NCBI GenBank assembly: GCA_021771575.1
Contig: JAETOX010000012.1
Span: 1-45,953, forward strand
Origin: Bacteroides sp.
GTDB taxonomy: Bacteria; Bacteroidota; Bacteroidia; Bacteroidales; Marinifilaceae
Direction of reading: 5' to 3'
DNA length: 45,953 nucleotides
A model generated the notes under the pieces. It worked only from the letters and a program-made list of their open reading frames with translations, had not been told where the DNA came from and did not search any database. A program made the position numbers and the translations under genes. Shown here piece after piece: positions 1 to 8,216 of the stretch (its first letter is position 1; every line of letters begins with the position of its first letter).

Positions 1-2
1 GT

Positions 3-1568
3 ACGGTAGTGACGATGGTGGGCGAACCCGAATCGATTTGCGAAGCCGCTTTCCGAGGCGTAAAGAAAGCAGCCGAGTTAATTGATATGAGCAAACACAA
101 AGGAGCTCACCCCCGCTTTGGTGCTACCGATGTATGCCCGCTCGTTCCTGTAGCCAACATTACAATGGAAGAAACCGTGGAATATGCCCGTAAATTAGCT
201 CAACGGATCGGCGAAGAACTGAACATCCCCGTATATTGCTACGAAAATGCAGCCTTCGCACCCGAACGTAAGAATTTGGCTAGCTGCCGGGCCGGTGAAT
301 ATGAAGCTTTGGGAGAACGATTGCCAAGCGAAAAATGGCATCCTGACTTCGGGCCAAGAGAATTGAACGAATGGACGGCAAAAACCGGAGCTACCGCCGT
401 CGGTGCCCGTAATTTTCTGGTAGCTTACAATGTCAATCTGAACACTACCTCAACCCGCCGGGCTAACTCCATTGCATTCGATGTGCGTGAACGTGGACGG
501 GTGAAACGGGAAGGCAATCCCATCACCGGTAAAAAAGTACTGGATGAAAACGGTAAGCCCGTCATGGTTCCGGGAACGCTGAAATCTGTAAAGGCTATCG
601 GCTGGTTCATCGAAGAATACGGTATTGCCCAGATTTCCATGAACCTGACGGACATCTCTGTTACCTCTATGCACAAGGCTTTCGACGAAGTATGCCGGAA
701 AGCAGCCGACCGGGGTATCCGCGTGACTGGTTCCGAATTGGTTGGCGTTATCCCTTTGAATGCCATGCTCGAAGCTGGACGTTATTTTCTACGTAAACAA
801 CAGCGCTCTACCGGAGTTTCTGACAAAGAACTAATCAAAATTGCAGTAAAATCTCTAGGACTCGACGAACTCTATCCTTTCGATCCCCATAAGAAAATTA
901 TCGAGTATATCCTGGAAGATGAAGCCACGAAAGGTAAAAAGAAACTCGTAGATATGACGTTGACTGATTTTGCCGACGAGACGGCATCGGAATCCCCTGC
1001 TCCTGGTGGTGGTTCTATTTCGGCCTATATGGGGGCACTGGGATCAGCTCTAGGGGCTATGGTTGCCAATCTCTCCTCGCATAAACGGGGTTGGGACGAC
1101 CGCTGGGAAGAATTCAGCGATTGGGCAGAAAAGGGGAAATCTTTCCAAACTGAATTGATCAAACTGGTAGACGAAGATACCAATGCATTCAACAAAATTA
1201 TGGATGCTTTCGGACTGCCGAAAAAAACAGAAGAAGAAAAAGCAGTTCGTCAGCAAGCTGTGCAGGACGCTACCCGTTACGCAACCGAAGTTCCGTTCAA
1301 AACCCTGCATTTGTGTTATGAATGTATGTCGGTTGCAAAAGCTATGGCTGAGATCGGAAATCCTAATTCGGTGACTGATGCCGGAGTCGGTGCACTTGCT
1401 GCCCGTGCCGGTGTTCTGGGAGCTTTTCTGAATGTAAAAATCAATGCAGCTGGTTTAGAAGACAAGACTTTTGCTGCCGATATCATCCGGCAAGCCGAAG
1501 AAATTGTCACGAAAGCCAACCATCTGGAAGTTGAAATCCTAGAAATCGTAAATTCAAAAATTGGATAA
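3..1568 (+). CDS. ftcD: Glutamate formimidoyltransferase / formimidotetrahydrofolate cyclodeaminase, 5' partial
   Basis: Bifunctional histidine-degradation enzyme: moves the formimino group of formiminoglutamate to tetrahydrofolate, then deaminates it to methenyl-THF. The frame is open to the left edge, so the first ~60 residues are missing and no start is visible. The transferase part carries the conserved KHKGAHPRFGATD stretch with its catalytic-type His near residue 36 of the visible protein. The cyclodeaminase part begins around residue 312 (VDMTLTDFADE) and has the glycine-rich SPAPGGGS motif. The two-domain fusion is usual in Bacteroidetes and animals, whereas many bacteria have separate proteins. 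No other hut gene is in the window. A hairpin with a T-run follows the stop. Confidence 0.95.
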   Translation, partial: TVVTMVGEPESICEAAFRGVKKAAELIDMSKHKGAHPRFGATDVCPLVPVANITMEETVEYARKLAQRIGEELNIPVYCYENAAFAPERKNLASCRAGEYEALGERLPSEKWHPDFGPRELNEWTAKTGATAVGARNFLVAYNVNLNTTSTRRANSIAFDVRERGRVKREGNPITGKKVLDENGKPVMVPGTLKSVKAIGWFIEEYGIAQISMNLTDISVTSMHKAFDEVCRKAADRGIRVTGSELVGVIPLNAMLEAGRYFLRKQQRSTGVSDKELIKIAVKSLGLDELYPFDPHKKIIEYILEDEATKGKKKLVDMTLTDFADETASESPAPGGGSISAYMGALGSALGAMVANLSSHKRGWDDRWEEFSDWAEKGKSFQTELIKLVDEDTNAFNKIMDAFGLPKKTEEEKAVRQQAVQDATRYATEVPFKTLHLCYECMSVAKAMAEIGNPNSVTDAGVGALAARAGVLGAFLNVKINAAGLEDKTFAADIIRQAEEIVTKANHLEVEILEIVNSKIG

Positions 1569-1589
1569 TCATTCGATCTATTCCTTATA

Positions 1590-1627
1590 AAAATCGTTCG
1601 GTCGAATACTTGATCGGACGATTTTTT
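1590..1627 (+). terminator. Rho-independent terminator of ftcD
   Basis: AAATCGTTCGGTC pairs with GATCGGACGATTT (13 bp with two G-T type pairs) around an 8-nt loop and ends in a run of six T. It lies 22 bp after the ftcD stop. Confidence 0.85.
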
Positions 1628-1688
1628 CATTTCTGCAAGAAAATAAACATTTTTGTGGAGCAGGAACAGAAAATAGGTGGTTTTGCCT

Positions 1689-1696
1689 TATCTTTG
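1689..1696 (+). promoter_or_regulatory. Candidate -7 box TATCTTTG
   Basis: Exact match to the Bacteroidetes TAnnTTTG -7 element, just downstream of the ftcD terminator. No TTG is seen at the usual 19-21 bp upstream. If used, transcription would start about at the ATG at 1704, so that ORF would be nearly leaderless. Confidence 0.4.
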
Positions 1697-1703
1697 CATC
1701 TGT

Positions 1704-2036
1704 ATGGCAAAACAAAATCTTACATATTTTTTCTTGCTGCTTGTCTTAGTAGTCGCTGTGATTTTTCAACAAGAAACAGAACACAATAAGTTCTGGCAAG
1801 GACCATATTTAACGATTGAAACAGAATTTGTTGCCGATTATTCCATCAGTTGGCCGGAAGAAGAATGTTGTTTATGCCCTTTTAATTCACGCAGTCGGAA
1901 GAATATCCAACCCGCTATTTCCCAAAATTTTTATTTACCCGCCCTCATTCATAGTACAGGCAGAACCAATCACATCGTTACTACTGTTTGGACTGTTTCT
2001 CTTATTCGTTCGATTTTATGTATTTATAGAATCTAA
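1704..2036 (+). CDS. Small hypothetical protein with an N-terminal membrane segment
   Basis: 110 codons starting MAKQNLTYFF; residues ~6-24 are strongly hydrophobic and look like a signal anchor, followed by a polar tail with a Cys pair (ECCLC). I do not recognise a family. An overlapping frame (1816-2079, TTG start) encodes an 87-residue, partly hydrophobic peptide, so the coding frame of this stretch is uncertain and it may be a decayed gene. The -7 box at 1689 lies 7 bp before the ATG. It ends 66 bp before the Ca2+ ATPase and could be cotranscribed with it. Confidence 0.4.
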   Translation: MAKQNLTYFFLLLVLVVAVIFQQETEHNKFWQGPYLTIETEFVADYSISWPEEECCLCPFNSRSRKNIQPAISQNFYLPALIHSTGRTNHIVTTVWTVSLIRSILCIYRI

Positions 2037-2102
2037 ATCCCATTTTTTCGTATACTTAGTGAATGAATTGAATAATTAAAAATATACTACACGTAATATA
2101 AG

Positions 2103-4751
2103 ATGGAAACAAAGCATTATACCGGTTTGAATGATCGGGAAATAGAAGAAAGCCGGAAAAAATTTGGCGAAAATATTTTGACACCTCCTCCCAGAACTCC
2201 ACTCTGGAAACTTTTTTTAGAAAAATTCAAAGATCCTATTATTCGGATTCTTTTAGTGGCTGCTGGCCTATCGTTGATCATTTCGATCCTGCACAACGAA
2301 TATGCCGAAACCATAGGTATTTTTGCAGCCATTTTACTAGCTACGGGAGTTGGATTTTGGTTCGAAATGGATGCTAACAAAAAATTCGATTTATTGAACC
2401 AAGTCAACGACGATATTTTAATAAAGGTACTTCGCAATGGAAATATTCATGAAATTCCCAAAAGAGACATCGTCGTCGGAGATATTGTCGTACTGGAAAC
2501 CGGAGAAGAAGTTCCTGCAGACGGAGAACTCCTAGAAGCGATTTCATTACAGGTAAATGAATCTACTTTGACCGGAGAACCGGTTATCGATAAAACTACC
2601 TACCCGAAGGAATTCGATCCAGAAGCTACCTATCCTTCTAATCGGATCATGCGTGGAACGACCATTGTAAACGGACATTGTATTTTTAGAGTGGAAAAGG
2701 TCGGTGATACTACCGAATTTGGTAAGGTGGCTGAAAAGTCTACTGAAATTAATTCGGATAAAACTCCCCTCAGTAAACAGTTAGAAGGACTGGCTAAATT
2801 CATCAGTATTGTAGGATTTATTGTTGCTGGGATTACTTTTTCCGGATTACTTGTCAAAGATATTATCGCTGGCGTATTTACTACTGATAATCTCTGGACC
2901 TTGGATACCGCTGGGCGTATCTTGCAATATTTTATGGTAGCTGTCACCCTCATTGTCGTGTCTGTTCCGGAAGGACTTCCGATGAGTGTTACATTAAGCC
3001 TAGCATTGAGCATGCGTAAAATGCTTAAAACCAACAATCTAGTTCGAAAAATGCATGCCTGTGAAACCATGGGCGCAACGACGGTCATCTGTACCGATAA
3101 AACAGGTACACTTACTCAAAACCGAATGCAAGTGTACCAGACGAACTTTTATGCCTTGGAAAACCAAACGCTTAGAGAAAACGAAATCAGTACCCTTGTC
3201 CGCGAAGGTATTTCAGTGAATTCAACTGCATATCTGGACTTTATGCCGGATGGCCAAATCAAAACTTTGGGTAACCCTACCGAAGCAGCACTTTTACTGT
3301 GGCTTCATTCGCAGGGAACTAATTATATGGAATACCGGGAAAGCTTGCAAGTATTGAAGCAGTTGACATTTTCCACCGAACGCAAGTATATGGCTACAAT
3401 TGTACATTCTTCGCTGGCAAACAAAGTAATTCTCTATATCAAAGGAGCTCCGGAAATCGTATTTTCCAAGTGTAGCCACGTACTGACGGCAGAAGGAACA
3501 ATTCCAGCCTCTGCTTTTCGCCATACGGTGGAAGAGCAATTATTGTCTTACCAAAATCAAGCCATGCGTACTTTGGGATTTGCTTATAAAATTCTAACAA
3601 CAGACCATCGGGATGAAATCGAAGCTCTTGCCGCTGAAGGACTGACTTTTCTTGGAATTGCCGCTATCTCCGATCCGGTTCGGCCAGATGTACCCGCAGC
3701 CGTTGCAAAATGCTTGCATGCAGGAATCAGCGTAAAAATCGTTACCGGCGATACTCCGGCAACAGCCCGGGAGATTGGCCGACAAATCGGTATCTGGCAG
3801 AATACGGATACCGAGGAACAAATCATCACAGGAGTAGATTTCGAGAAACTCCCGGACGAATTAGCAGCCCAACGCGTATTAAAACTGAAAATCATGTGCC
3901 GGGCCCGGCCAACCGATAAACAACGCCTAGTGCAATTACTGAAACAATCGGGAGCTGTCGTAGCTGTAACAGGTGATGGTACCAATGATGCTCCTGCCTT
4001 AAATCATGCCGATGTAGGCCTATCAATGGGAAGCGGTACTTCAGTTGCCAAAGAAGCTAGCGACATCACATTACTCGACGACTCTTTCAACAGCATTGCC
4101 ACAGCAGTGATGTGGGGTCGCTCCCTGTACCACAATATTCAACGGTTTATATTGTTTCAGCTTACTATTAATCTTTCGGCTTTGCTGATCGTACTAATCG
4201 GTTCAATAGTCGGTCACGAGCTACCCCTAACTGTTACCCAAATGCTATGGGTAAACATGATCATTGATACATTTGCCGCCGCCGCATTGGCCTCCCTCCC
4301 TCCTGATCCTAAGGTCATGAGCGAAAAGCCCCGGAAAACAAACGATTTCATCATCATTCCTAAAATGCGAAGGTATATTTTGGGAATAGGGATTACTTTC
4401 ACCGTATTATTGCTCGGTATGATGTACTGGTATACCGAAACGGAAGGTGGTATCTCCCGGTATGAACTGTCGGTATTTTTTACGACCTTTGTCATGCTAC
4501 AATTTTGGAATATGTTTAATGCCAAAGCTTTCCTCTCTCATGGCTCGGCTTTCAAAAACCTGAAAAACAGCACCGGTTTCCTAATTGTCATGTTTATCAT
4601 ACCGCTTGGACAATATTTGATTGTTCAATTCGGAGGAGAGGTGTTCCGTACGATTCCACTCTCTCTACAGACCTGGGGCATCATCATTGGGGCTACTTCT
4701 CTGGTACTTTGGATCGGTGAATTCCTCAGACTACTGAAGAAACACAAATAA
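2103..4751 (+). CDS. Calcium-translocating P-type ATPase, PMCA type
   Basis: 882-residue P2B-type cation pump, expected in the inner membrane exporting Ca2+. Visible in order: N-terminal cation-ATPase domain, TGEP actuator motif (157-160), M4 motif PEGLP (289-293) whose Glu contributes to the Ca2+ site, phosphorylation motif DKTGTLT with Asp332, hinge motif GDGTNDAP (624-631), and an M6 segment with the N...D pair (VNMIIDT) typical of the single Ca2+ site of PMCA pumps. The C terminus ends soon after the last helix, with no calmodulin-binding tail. It is full length. A hairpin terminator follows and is shared with the converging gene. Substrate is inferred from family motifs. Confidence 0.93.
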   Translation: METKHYTGLNDREIEESRKKFGENILTPPPRTPLWKLFLEKFKDPIIRILLVAAGLSLIISILHNEYAETIGIFAAILLATGVGFWFEMDANKKFDLLNQVNDDILIKVLRNGNIHEIPKRDIVVGDIVVLETGEEVPADGELLEAISLQVNESTLTGEPVIDKTTYPKEFDPEATYPSNRIMRGTTIVNGHCIFRVEKVGDTTEFGKVAEKSTEINSDKTPLSKQLEGLAKFISIVGFIVAGITFSGLLVKDIIAGVFTTDNLWTLDTAGRILQYFMVAVTLIVVSVPEGLPMSVTLSLALSMRKMLKTNNLVRKMHACETMGATTVICTDKTGTLTQNRMQVYQTNFYALENQTLRENEISTLVREGISVNSTAYLDFMPDGQIKTLGNPTEAALLLWLHSQGTNYMEYRESLQVLKQLTFSTERKYMATIVHSSLANKVILYIKGAPEIVFSKCSHVLTAEGTIPASAFRHTVEEQLLSYQNQAMRTLGFAYKILTTDHRDEIEALAAEGLTFLGIAAISDPVRPDVPAAVAKCLHAGISVKIVTGDTPATAREIGRQIGIWQNTDTEEQIITGVDFEKLPDELAAQRVLKLKIMCRARPTDKQRLVQLLKQSGAVVAVTGDGTNDAPALNHADVGLSMGSGTSVAKEASDITLLDDSFNSIATAVMWGRSLYHNIQRFILFQLTINLSALLIVLIGSIVGHELPLTVTQMLWVNMIIDTFAAAALASLPPDPKVMSEKPRKTNDFIIIPKMRRYILGIGITFTVLLLGMMYWYTETEGGISRYELSVFFTTFVMLQFWNMFNAKAFLSHGSAFKNLKNSTGFLIVMFIIPLGQYLIVQFGGEVFRTIPLSLQTWGIIIGATSLVLWIGEFLRLLKKHK

Positions 4752-4761
4752 ATCCGAAAAG

Positions 4762-4790
4762 GGGTGGTAAAAGTTTATTTTTTGCCACCC
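4762..4790. terminator. Bidirectional terminator between converging genes
   Basis: GGGTGGTAAAA pairs with TTTTGCCACCC (11 bp, one G-T pair). It is followed by a T-rich tail on the + strand and by CTTTT on the - strand. It serves the Ca2+ ATPase and probably the converging HEPN-domain gene ending at 4799. Confidence 0.8.
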
Positions 4791-4798
4791 TGCTTTCT

Positions 4799-5653
4799 TT
4801 ATAATTTCTGTAATATTTGCATTTCTTTAAGGCGTTGAGTACAAAAATGCTCTGTCACCGTTTCCAAAAGTTGAAGCTGCTTCACATAGCGATTCAATAA
4901 GTTTTCCTGTATGCGAAATTGTTCTTTGAAACGTGCTTGATAGTCAAAAGATTGTAAACGTCCGAATAAACGCCAGGCCGCCAGTTCCTTATCTCCTTCC
5001 CATAATTGCATCAGTTCGGTGGAACAATAACGGACGCGGGAAAAAGCAATTAAAAGGTTTTCCCTTTCTTCCAGAACAAACCCATAGTATACAAAATTGA
5101 CTGCGCGAATAAACTGTAAAGCAGACTGATAGAGATGAAAAGCAGTGAGCCGGCAACTTCCGGATTCCAGATTATGCCGAGCATTATCCAGAAAAGCTTT
5201 TCCCAATTCAAAAGCAAGCTGGTAGCTCTTTTCTGCCTGTTGCAAAGCCTTAATCGGTTTATAACGAATCCGCTCGTTTAATTTACAATTTTCGCTTTTA
5301 TAGAGCAATAGTCCCTCTTGCCGAATGGTAGTCAGAAAATAACTTTGAACCGATTTGTATTTGACAAATTCCAACGGATAAAGATAAACGCCAAGATTCT
5401 TCTCCCGCCGGTCAGCTACATGAAAATGTAATTCTAGATATTGTAGCAGAGCACGATAACTAACAGAGGGTTTCTCCTGAGTAAGGATTAATAATTCATA
5501 TCCTTTCAAAACATTCCCTATGGTCATTCCAGCATAATAGCCGAATAAAATGATCATTTGCGGATGAACATACTCACAAATTAAATTTGTCAATTTCTGG
5601 AGCTCCTCCATATTTTGACAGGCCGGGATCAACGGAATTGTTTTCATCATCAT
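4799..5653 (-). CDS. Degenerate nucleotidyltransferase + HEPN-like domain protein
   Basis: 284 residues. The N-terminal ~100 residues look like a minimal nucleotidyltransferase (MNT) fold: a hydrophobic strand leads into FGYYAG (37-42), where active enzymes have FGS, and the later acidic strand reads YELLIL (52-57) instead of DxD. So the metal and nucleotide residues are mostly lost and activity is doubtful. Residues ~135-270 form a helical region with AFHLYQSA (171-178), which matches the first-helix pattern of HEPN domains (AAFHxxQAAE). Such single-chain MNT-HEPN proteins are common in Bacteroidetes and of unclear function; two-gene relatives are toxin-antitoxin pairs. Three ATG codons stand in tandem at the start and I chose the first. 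No partner gene is adjacent. Family assignment is from motif memory. Confidence 0.6.
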   Translation of the reverse strand: MMMKTIPLIPACQNMEELQKLTNLICEYVHPQMIILFGYYAGMTIGNVLKGYELLILTQEKPSVSYRALLQYLELHFHVADRREKNLGVYLYPLEFVKYKSVQSYFLTTIRQEGLLLYKSENCKLNERIRYKPIKALQQAEKSYQLAFELGKAFLDNARHNLESGSCRLTAFHLYQSALQFIRAVNFVYYGFVLEERENLLIAFSRVRYCSTELMQLWEGDKELAAWRLFGRLQSFDYQARFKEQFRIQENLLNRYVKQLQLLETVTEHFCTQRLKEMQILQKL

Positions 5654-5730
5654 TCAATTTTAATTTTCGCACAATATTATATTATTATATAACAATATTG
5701 GAATTGCAATATAAAAATCAAGGCTATGAT

Positions 5731-5844
5731 ATGACGGAATTAAAAAACGAACGGTTCCGCCTGGCCCATTTGATCACTCTTATTACAAAGCATGACAGAC
5801 ATTACCTGCCATTATGGGAGTACGAAACCGTTCTATCATTATAA
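5731..5844 (+). CDS. Possible 37-residue small ORF
   Basis: ATG start with an AAGG about 8 bp upstream, which is unusual among the A-rich starts here. It encodes a basic, slightly hydrophobic peptide (MTELKNERFRLAHLI...) of no recognised family. The inverted repeats 5749-5756/5826-5833 lie inside it, so the sequence may be conserved for RNA structure instead of protein. A small hairpin follows the stop. Confidence 0.2.
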   Translation: MTELKNERFRLAHLITLITKHDRHYLPLWEYETVLSL

Positions 5845-5907
5845 CGGGATAAAAATTATCCGCTATTTTGAACAGACTCTTTTGCTTTGTAATATGAATG
5901 ATCGATA

Positions 5908-5915
5908 CAAAGATA
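5908..5915 (-). promoter_or_regulatory. Candidate minus-strand -7 box TATCTTTG
   Basis: Exact TAnnTTTG match on the minus strand, with TTG sequences 17 and 22 bp upstream of it. It would give either a ~240-nt leader for the HEPN-like gene or a short RNA ending near 5739-5746, where the minus strand reads GTTTTTT after an inverted repeat. Confidence 0.45.
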
Positions 5916-6108
5916 CAACTTTTTTTTAATCTCAATACAATTTTGGATTATTTTTAAATAAAATTACTTCAAATGGGGTATATCTTCTTCCAGAATTCGG
6001 TTGATCTTTGTAATCAATAGAAAAAAGCAGGAAATCTTCGCGTATATATTCGGCAATCGACGAAAATAATAGGTAACCGAAGGTTTCATATAACAAAATA
6101 ATAAACAG

Positions 6109-6750
6109 ATGAAATCGAAAAAAATACGAACAGCTTTATACAATGTTCTTCCAGGAGAAAAGGCTCACCGAACGATGGTCCCCCGGCCGAAATATATCGA
6201 AGGGATCGAAGGGAGGCATGCTTGTCTCCCGGTTAAAAGTGCTGTTCTGATCCTGATCGTCCCCTACGAAAACAGCCTCGCCATTCCCTTTATTCAACGG
6301 TCCAACCGGGGAAAATACCATGGCGGGCAGATCGCTTTTCCCGGAGGCAAAATGGAGGAAGAGGATGTCAATGCATTGCAGACAGCTCTGAGGGAATGCC
6401 ATGAAGAGATCGGGGTGCCGGAAGAAAAGGTTTCTATCTTAGGGGTATTGAGCGATACCTATATCCCCCTAAGCAATTTCAATATCACCCCCATCGTCGG
6501 CAATACGCTCGAGCTTCCGGAATTCACTCTTTCGGAAAATGAGGTGGAAAAAGTGTTATTGATCAAATTAAAGGACTTATTTGACAACCGCAACAAAACG
6601 ATTTCTTCTTTTTTCCGGCATGACCATGAAATCGTAGCTCCCGGCTATAAAGTCGGCGAAGTATTTATCTGGGGAGCTACCGCCATGATCCTGGCAGAAT
6701 TGGAACAGTTAATGAAAACCAATACCTTCAGTCACATCGGAAGATTATAA
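6109..6750 (+). CDS. Nudix hydrolase, CoA pyrophosphatase type
   Basis: 213 residues. It has the coenzyme A pyrophosphatase signature upstream of the Nudix box (YHGGQIAFPGGK, about residues 68-79), then the Nudix helix with RECHEEIG. This combination (UPF0035/NudL type) cleaves CoA or related nucleoside diphosphate derivatives; the exact substrate is inferred. Its last 6 bp overlap the end of the converging bioC gene. No strong promoter is visible upstream. Confidence 0.85.
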   Translation: MKSKKIRTALYNVLPGEKAHRTMVPRPKYIEGIEGRHACLPVKSAVLILIVPYENSLAIPFIQRSNRGKYHGGQIAFPGGKMEEEDVNALQTALRECHEEIGVPEEKVSILGVLSDTYIPLSNFNITPIVGNTLELPEFTLSENEVEKVLLIKLKDLFDNRNKTISSFFRHDHEIVAPGYKVGEVFIWGATAMILAELEQLMKTNTFSHIGRL

Positions 6751-7527
6751 TTTTTTCCGGCAGACGAGATAAAGAGGATGATAGGTTAGCGGAAGTCCCT
6801 CCTCACAACCGAAACGAGCGGTATATTCGAAGGAAAAGCGCTTCAGATGTTCCCTGGTCCAGATTTGTGATGAAGCAGTTGCATTGACACCGGTCTTTTT
6901 GATATGCTGCAATATTTCCATTGGATTCCGGAAATGCAAGCGATGAAGAGTCTCTCCGGCATAGACAATTTCAAAATAGGCTGATAAGTGTTTGCTGATT
7001 TCTTGTAAGGGTTGATACACCAAACCCTTCCCCGTTAATTGTTTCAACTCCTCGAAGTTATGCTCACCAAAGCTGCTGAAAACGAGCCATCCACCATCGA
7101 TAAGCCCATCAGCCAACTTTTTATAAGTCATCTTTGGATGGACCAGCCATTGAAAAGTAGAACTCGACACAATCAGATCAAGATAGGTCGGTAAATCCAT
7201 TACCTCGATATCTCCAACCAGACAATGAGCCGTCGGAATTTTGCATTTGCCAGCTGTTTTCCCGCACATATCTTTTACCAAGTCATTGATAAACAAAGAT
7301 TTTTCAGGAAATAAGGCAGCTATTTTTTCGGTGAGCAACCCCGTCCCACAGCCGATTTCCAATATGCGCTGCGGATAGGAAGTTACATACAGTCCGACTA
7401 AATCCGCCAGTTGCTCTACAATAAGTTTTTGTACTATTGCATTTTCATCGTAACTTTCGACACTACGCCGGAAGCGGTAAGCTATTTCCGCTTTTCGTGT
7501 CCGTTCCTTCTCCATTAAACATTCCAT
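6745..7527 (-). CDS. bioC: Malonyl-ACP O-methyltransferase BioC
   Basis: 260-residue SAM-dependent methyltransferase. It methylates the free carboxyl of malonyl-ACP so that the fatty acid synthesis enzymes can build the pimeloyl chain. SAM motif I reads LEIGCGTGLL, and the N-terminal RFRRSVESYDENAIVQ segment is typical of BioC. I chose ATG 7527 because it lies 24 bp after the bioG stop with AGGGTAG before it; the upstream extension in this frame overlaps bioG and does not resemble BioC. Last gene of the bioB-A-F-G-C operon, and it meets the Nudix gene tail to tail. Confidence 0.9.
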   Translation of the reverse strand: MECLMEKERTRKAEIAYRFRRSVESYDENAIVQKLIVEQLADLVGLYVTSYPQRILEIGCGTGLLTEKIAALFPEKSLFINDLVKDMCGKTAGKCKIPTAHCLVGDIEVMDLPTYLDLIVSSSTFQWLVHPKMTYKKLADGLIDGGWLVFSSFGEHNFEELKQLTGKGLVYQPLQEISKHLSAYFEIVYAGETLHRLHFRNPMEILQHIKKTGVNATASSQIWTREHLKRFSFEYTARFGCEEGLPLTYHPLYLVCRKKL

Positions 7528-7550
7528 ATTTCTACTACCCTGAAAATAAC

Positions 7551-8216
7551 TTATCCTTCTATAATTTCTTGCCAACTGCGAAAGTGGTAAAAAGGGTAAT
7601 GTCCCCCTTCCAAGGAAATAATCTTCACCCCTTTTTCTTTCCAGTACTTCCATTGATGTTTCACCGGAAAAATGATGTCTTTTTCCGAAATGTAAGCTTT
7701 ATCCCAACAAAACAGATTTGCACTTCCTGAACTTCCCACACTTTCGCGCCGGATGCAACCCAGTTCTTCGCACTGCTCCGATAATTCGCGTGAAGGCCGA
7801 TTGGTAGCAAAACGAATCCACTCTTCTTCTCCTGTCAACATACGCTGAAAAAATTTCTCCCTACCCTTGTGGTTCATTCCTTTTTCGGTCAGTTCGTATA
7901 TTTTAGCCGGAATTCCATAATGATCGTCCACCGGATAACCCGTACCGTTCAAGGCTACACACACAGACGGTTTGAAAGGAAGTTGCGACAACACCTGCCC
8001 AGCCGCCCACACGCCCATCGACCAGGCGACAACGACGATATCCCGATATTCCTGCAAACCGGGAAAACCGATTCCTTGGCATTCCCGGTAATCGTTCAGC
8101 ATAAGCAAATCACTTTCCTTTTTCAAATGGGATACTGCTGCTGCATCCATACCCCATCCGTTGAAAAAAAGGATGACCTGGTCCGTTCCTGTTTTATTCA
8201 GCCATTCTATTCGCAT
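7551..8216 (-). CDS. bioG: Pimeloyl-ACP methyl ester esterase BioG
   Basis: 221-residue alpha/beta hydrolase of the BioG (DUF452) family. It removes the methyl group that BioC installed, releasing pimeloyl-ACP for BioF. The nucleophile is the Ser of VVAWSMGVW (residue ~66), a typical BioG variant of GxSxG, and the catalytic His is in GGHYPF (~206). BioG replaces the E. coli-type BioH. Start chosen at ATG 8216, which overlaps the bioF stop by 10 bp; the upstream GTG in frame is less likely. Translational coupling with bioF is likely. Confidence 0.9.
   Translation of the reverse strand: MRIEWLNKTGTDQVILFFNGWGMDAAAVSHLKKESDLLMLNDYRECQGIGFPGLQEYRDIVVVAWSMGVWAAGQVLSQLPFKPSVCVALNGTGYPVDDHYGIPAKIYELTEKGMNHKGREKFFQRMLTGEEEWIRFATNRPSRELSEQCEELGCIRRESVGSSGSANLFCWDKAYISEKDIIFPVKHQWKYWKEKGVKIISLEGGHYPFYHFRSWQEIIEG

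Larger units (their letters stand above)
5654..6108. other. 455-bp intergenic region with inverted repeats and a possible small RNA
   Basis: No convincing large gene. It holds CAATATT/AATATTG repeats (5672-5678, 5694-5700), a 37-codon ORF (5731-5844), nested inverted repeats 5749-5756/5826-5833 and 5765-5769/5814-5818, an 11-bp inverted repeat 5782-5792/5883-5893, a short hairpin 5847-5861, and a minus-strand TATCTTTG box (5915-5908). The last ~170 bp before the Nudix gene is AT-rich, with only a one-mismatch -7 box (GATCTTTG, 6003-6010). Confidence 0.5.

Noticed and set aside
5128..5152. R-x4-H-x-Y in the MNT-HEPN protein (residues 168-175), like the RNase motif of HepT toxins
   Set aside because: It lies in the first HEPN-like helix (AFHLYQSA), not in the later helix where the HepT active site sits, so the match is probably chance.
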